Source: Chitinibacter sp. FCG-7 (GTDB lineage Bacteria; Pseudomonadota; Gammaproteobacteria; Burkholderiales; Chitinibacteraceae). Taken from it: a DNA stretch of 64,000 bases. The stretch is from contig NZ_CP157355.1 of the NCBI RefSeq assembly GCF_040047665.1, forward strand, positions 2,666,001 to 2,730,000, written 5' to 3'. Below the pieces are notes generated by a model, which did not search any database, had not been told where the DNA came from, and saw only the letters and a list, made by a program, of their open reading frames with translations. A program made the translations under genes and the position numbers. Below, one piece after another: positions 61,533-64,000 of the stretch (its first letter is position 1; each line of letters begins with the position of its first letter).

Positions 61533-62840
61533 TTATTCTTTCTCAAACCACGCGATGCTTTCTACGTGCGCGGTGTGCGGGAACATATTGATAATGCCCG
61601 CGGATTTGAGCGTATAGCCTTTGACGTTGACCAGAATATCGGCGTCGCGCGCCAGCGTGGACGGGCTACAGGAGACGTACACAATCCGTTTCGGGCCGTT
61701 TTCCGCCGAAATGGCGTTGCACAGCGAGATCGCGCCATCGCGCGGCGGATCGATCAGCATTTTGTCAAAATGCCCCAGTTTTTCCAGCCATTCAGGGTTC
61801 ATATCAAACAGATTGGCCATCGTGAAATCGGTCAGGTGATCCAGGCCATTGTGTTTGGCGCTCTCGAACGCGCGCTCAACCAGCTGCTGGCTGCCTTCCA
61901 TGCCGAGCACCTGCGCGCCGCTGCGCGCGATTGGCAGTGTAAAGTTGCCCAGACCACAGAACATATCGGCAATGCGCTCGCCCGGCTGGGGGTCCAGCAT
62001 TTTGATCGCGCGCTCGACCATGACGCGATTGATGCCGTGGTTCACCTGGGTAAATTCGGTGGGCTTGAACGGCATTTCAATATTGAACTCGGGCATCAGA
62101 TAGCTGAGTTGCGGCGCGTCCAGTGGGTAGAGTGGGTAGGCGCTATCCGGGCCTTTGGGTTGCAGCCAGATCTGCACTTTCCACTCGTCGGCGTAGGTTT
62201 TGAACAGCGCAAAATCAGCGTCGTTGATGTCTTCCATATTGCGAAACACCAGCACGGTGATATTCGCGCCCACGGCCAGCTCGATTTGCGGCATCCGGTC
62301 GAAAATCGACAGGCTTTTCACCAGCTCCCGCAGCGCAGGCAATTGCGCTGATACATGCGGCACCAGCACATGGCATTCGCGCATATCGGCAATAAAGCTG
62401 CTGCGCTTTTCATGAAAACCAACCAGCACCGTGCCTTTCTTGGCGACATTTTTGGCCGATAGGCGCGCACGGTGGCGGTAGCCCCAAGCCGGGCCGTAAA
62501 TGGCGGGCAGGATGGATTGGGCTTTAACGTGGCCAATGCGCTCCAGATTGTCTTCCAGCACGCGTTGTTTGGCGGCGACCTGCGCGCCAAATTCCATGTG
62601 TTGTAATGAACAGCCACCACAGACGCCGTAATGCGGGCATTTTGGTTTTACGCGCATAAAGCTGTCATTATGCACACTGATCGCTTGCGCATTTTCAAAG
62701 TTTGGTTTTTTGCGAAAGCTACTGTAAGTTACGGTTTCGAAAGGCAGCGCGCCGTCGATAAAAATCGTTTTTCCATCGACATGCGCAATGCCATGGCCTT
62801 CGTGACTGAGTGATTCGATCTGGGCGGTAGGATTGTTCAT
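61533..62840 (-). CDS. rlmD: 23S rRNA (uracil-1939 C5)-methyltransferase
   Basis: The 435-residue SAM enzyme has a TRAM-like N-terminus ([20 protein letters not shown]), the iron-sulfur ligands Cys68, Cys74 and Cys77 in [15 protein letters not shown] with a later Cys in MRECHV. The methyltransferase domain shows [30 protein letters not shown] and catalytic Cys in [15 protein letters not shown]. These residues separate RlmD from TrmA. A terminator follows. The gene stands alone. Confidence 0.96.
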   Translation of the reverse strand: MNNPTAQIESLSHEGHGIAHVDGKTIFIDGALPFETVTYSSFRKKPNFENAQAISVHNDSFMRVKPKCPHYGVCGGCSLQHMEFGAQVAAKQRVLEDNLERIGHVKAQSILPAIYGPAWGYRHRARLSAKNVAKKGTVLVGFHEKRSSFIADMRECHVLVPHVSAQLPALRELVKSLSIFDRMPQIELAVGANITVLVFRNMEDINDADFALFKTYADEWKVQIWLQPKGPDSAYPLYPLDAPQLSYLMPEFNIEMPFKPTEFTQVNHGINRVMVERAIKMLDPQPGERIADMFCGLGNFTLPIARSGAQVLGMEGSQQLVERAFESAKHNGLDHLTDFTMANLFDMNPEWLEKLGHFDKMLIDPPRDGAISLCNAISAENGPKRIVYVSCSPSTLARDADILVNVKGYTLKSAGIINMFPHTAHVESIAWFEKE

Positions 62841-63014
62841 CTTGAGTCAATCAATATATATAAGCAATTGGGCGCAATTATAACCGAGCTGGACAGTGTT
62901 GACGCTGTGTTTGCAACCGGGCAAGCAAACGAAAGCAAACGATGCTCAGCCTGCACGCTGGCCGCGCCCATGCTCCACTTTGCCATTTAGGTTTTTGTCC
63001 ATTTAGGTTTTTTT

Positions 63015-64000
63015 ATGAAGCTCGAATCAGTACTGCACCTTTCTACTTTGCTCGAGGCGCAGACGTGGGACGCGTTTGCCGAGGCGCTGGTTGGCGCTGT
63101 GCGCGATTCGTTTGACGCCAAGCGCACTTTTCTGGTGCTGCCCGACGATGACAAAGGCCTGCTGATTCACGCCCAGGCGGTCGTTGGGCTGCGCTCGCTG
63201 TGTTTTGCCGAGCCACAAAACCCCGATGCCTTTTTTGGTCTGGCGGTGGAAGAGCTGCACTGGCAGCTGCGTGAGCCTGCTTTGTCGGTACGCCCGGTGG
63301 ATTTTCAAGTTGAAGACATCTGGGAAGTCGAGGGCGATAGCATTCCGCAACTGGTGCGCTGGATTTTGCCGCTGGAGTACCACGGCAAGCTGATTGCCTT
63401 GCTGTACGTTGAGCTGGCTGACGTGCCACGTTTGAAATCCTATCTGGAAACCGCGTCATTCCGGGTTGAGTGCGAGGCACTTGCGGGCATGCTGGCCGAC
63501 CGGATCGAAGCCTTGCTGACCGGTGGCGTGGTTGAGCGCGACGAAATGACCCGCCGCTTGCAAAGCAGCTTGCAGCGTGCCGAAGAATACCGCGAGCTGC
63601 TGCAAAAATTGCACGAAGTCACTTTGCGCCTGACGCAAACCGCCGATCTGGACACCTTGCAGCGCGAGGCGGTGAACGCGGCGATTACCGATCTGGGAAT
63701 CGACCGGCTGGGCTTGTTTGCAGTCGATCACGACAAAGGGCTGATGCTGGGCACCTATGGTACCGACAACGATGGCCGCCTGACCGATGAGCACTGGTAC
63801 AGCACGTCCATTCCGCAGCACCAGATTTTTGCTGCCGCAGCCGAGCAGCCGGGCGAGGTGATCGTCAAGGAAGACGCGCCCATTTATTACAATAAAGTCG
63901 TCGTTGGCCGGGGCTGGAATTCACTGGTGGGGTTGTACGCCGACGGCATTCATCTGGGCTGGATGGCGGCCGATAATTTCCTGCGCCGCCGTACCCTGAT
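63015..64000 (+). CDS. GAF-domain sensor protein, N-terminal part (continues beyond window)
   Basis: The frame is open to the window edge, giving 328 complete codons from ATG 63015. Two GAF-like regions are visible: one near 1-165 (SFDAKRTFLVLPDDDKGLL, WILPLEYHGKLIALLYVEL) and one near 200-328 (LHEVTLRLTQTADLDTLQRE, IDRLGLFAVDHDKGLMLGTY). A short coiled-coil lies between them (MTRRLQSSLQRAEEYRELLQ). The second resembles GAF domains before diguanylate cyclase or histidine kinase modules, so the output domain lies off the window. The upstream region contains a tandem TCCATTTAGGTTTTT duplication. Confidence 0.8.
   Translation, partial: MKLESVLHLSTLLEAQTWDAFAEALVGAVRDSFDAKRTFLVLPDDDKGLLIHAQAVVGLRSLCFAEPQNPDAFFGLAVEELHWQLREPALSVRPVDFQVEDIWEVEGDSIPQLVRWILPLEYHGKLIALLYVELADVPRLKSYLETASFRVECEALAGMLADRIEALLTGGVVERDEMTRRLQSSLQRAEEYRELLQKLHEVTLRLTQTADLDTLQREAVNAAITDLGIDRLGLFAVDHDKGLMLGTYGTDNDGRLTDEHWYSTSIPQHQIFAAAAEQPGEVIVKEDAPIYYNKVVVGRGWNSLVGLYADGIHLGWMAADNFLRRRTL

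Overview
The window looks like a chromosomal segment of a chitin-degrading betaproteobacterium, most likely order Neisseriales near Chitinibacteraceae. This is an inference from three things: two secreted chitinases (GH19 with two chitin-binding modules, and GH18) plus a GH3 hexosaminidase; a tandem bacterioferritin pair split in the Neisseria style into a ferroxidase-type and a haem-type subunit; and a classic yceD-rpmF-plsX-fabHDG-acpP-fabF lipid block. Base composition is moderately GC-rich, apart from a few AT-rich islands carrying small hypothetical genes. No rRNA, tRNA, CRISPR array, prophage or transposase gene was seen.

Layout. 1-5.1 kb: a truncated GlmS-like gene without the catalytic cysteine, the isoprenoid operon xseB-ispA-dxs, then an FMN riboswitch and ribB. 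5.1-7 kb: a cupin protein, bfd and two bacterioferritins, facing each other, with Fur-like sequences. 7.2-18.6 kb: a mixed region with an inositol-monophosphatase-family phosphatase, a sulfurtransferase, solute-binding proteins, satP, a peroxiredoxin, zapE, a frameshifted DUF1330 gene, a GNAT protein and cytX. It is rich in structured repeats and holds one cassette-like insertion. 18.6-25.3 kb: a quinone oxidoreductase, small hypotheticals, dinB, a PAP2 phosphatase, a tetrapyrrole-methylase-family methyltransferase and maf. 25.3-34.6 kb: the fatty-acid/phospholipid block and a large DUF1631 protein. 34.6-45.5 kb: lipocalin, pabB-pabC, an ankyrin protein, mltF, gltX, an AT-rich orphan gene, nagZ and an AraC regulator. 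45.6-60.5 kb: a drug/metabolite exporter, two chemoreceptors, the GH19 and GH18 chitinases, a Lys-rich exported protein, aroA-waaF, ilvE, an NhaR-like regulator and htpX. 60.5-64 kb: a second cassette-like insertion, rlmD and the start of a GAF-domain protein.

How the genes work together. The isoprenoid genes supply prenyl diphosphates and xseB rides in the same operon. The fab block turns malonyl-CoA into acyl-ACP for PlsX. bfd and the two bacterioferritins form an iron storage and release module. The chitinases, hexosaminidase and lytic transglycosylase are aminosugar-polymer enzymes, with chemoreceptors nearby.

The most notable non-genic content is repeats. One family of about 270-285 bp has near-identical terminal inverted repeats and a central stem whose sequence differs in every copy while pairing is kept. 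A second 273-bp element with terminal inverted repeats encloses two long hairpins. A third is a 125-bp inverted-repeat element. Finally, two unrelated small genes 43 kb apart are inserted between the same pair of flanking sequences, which carry integron attC-like core motifs.
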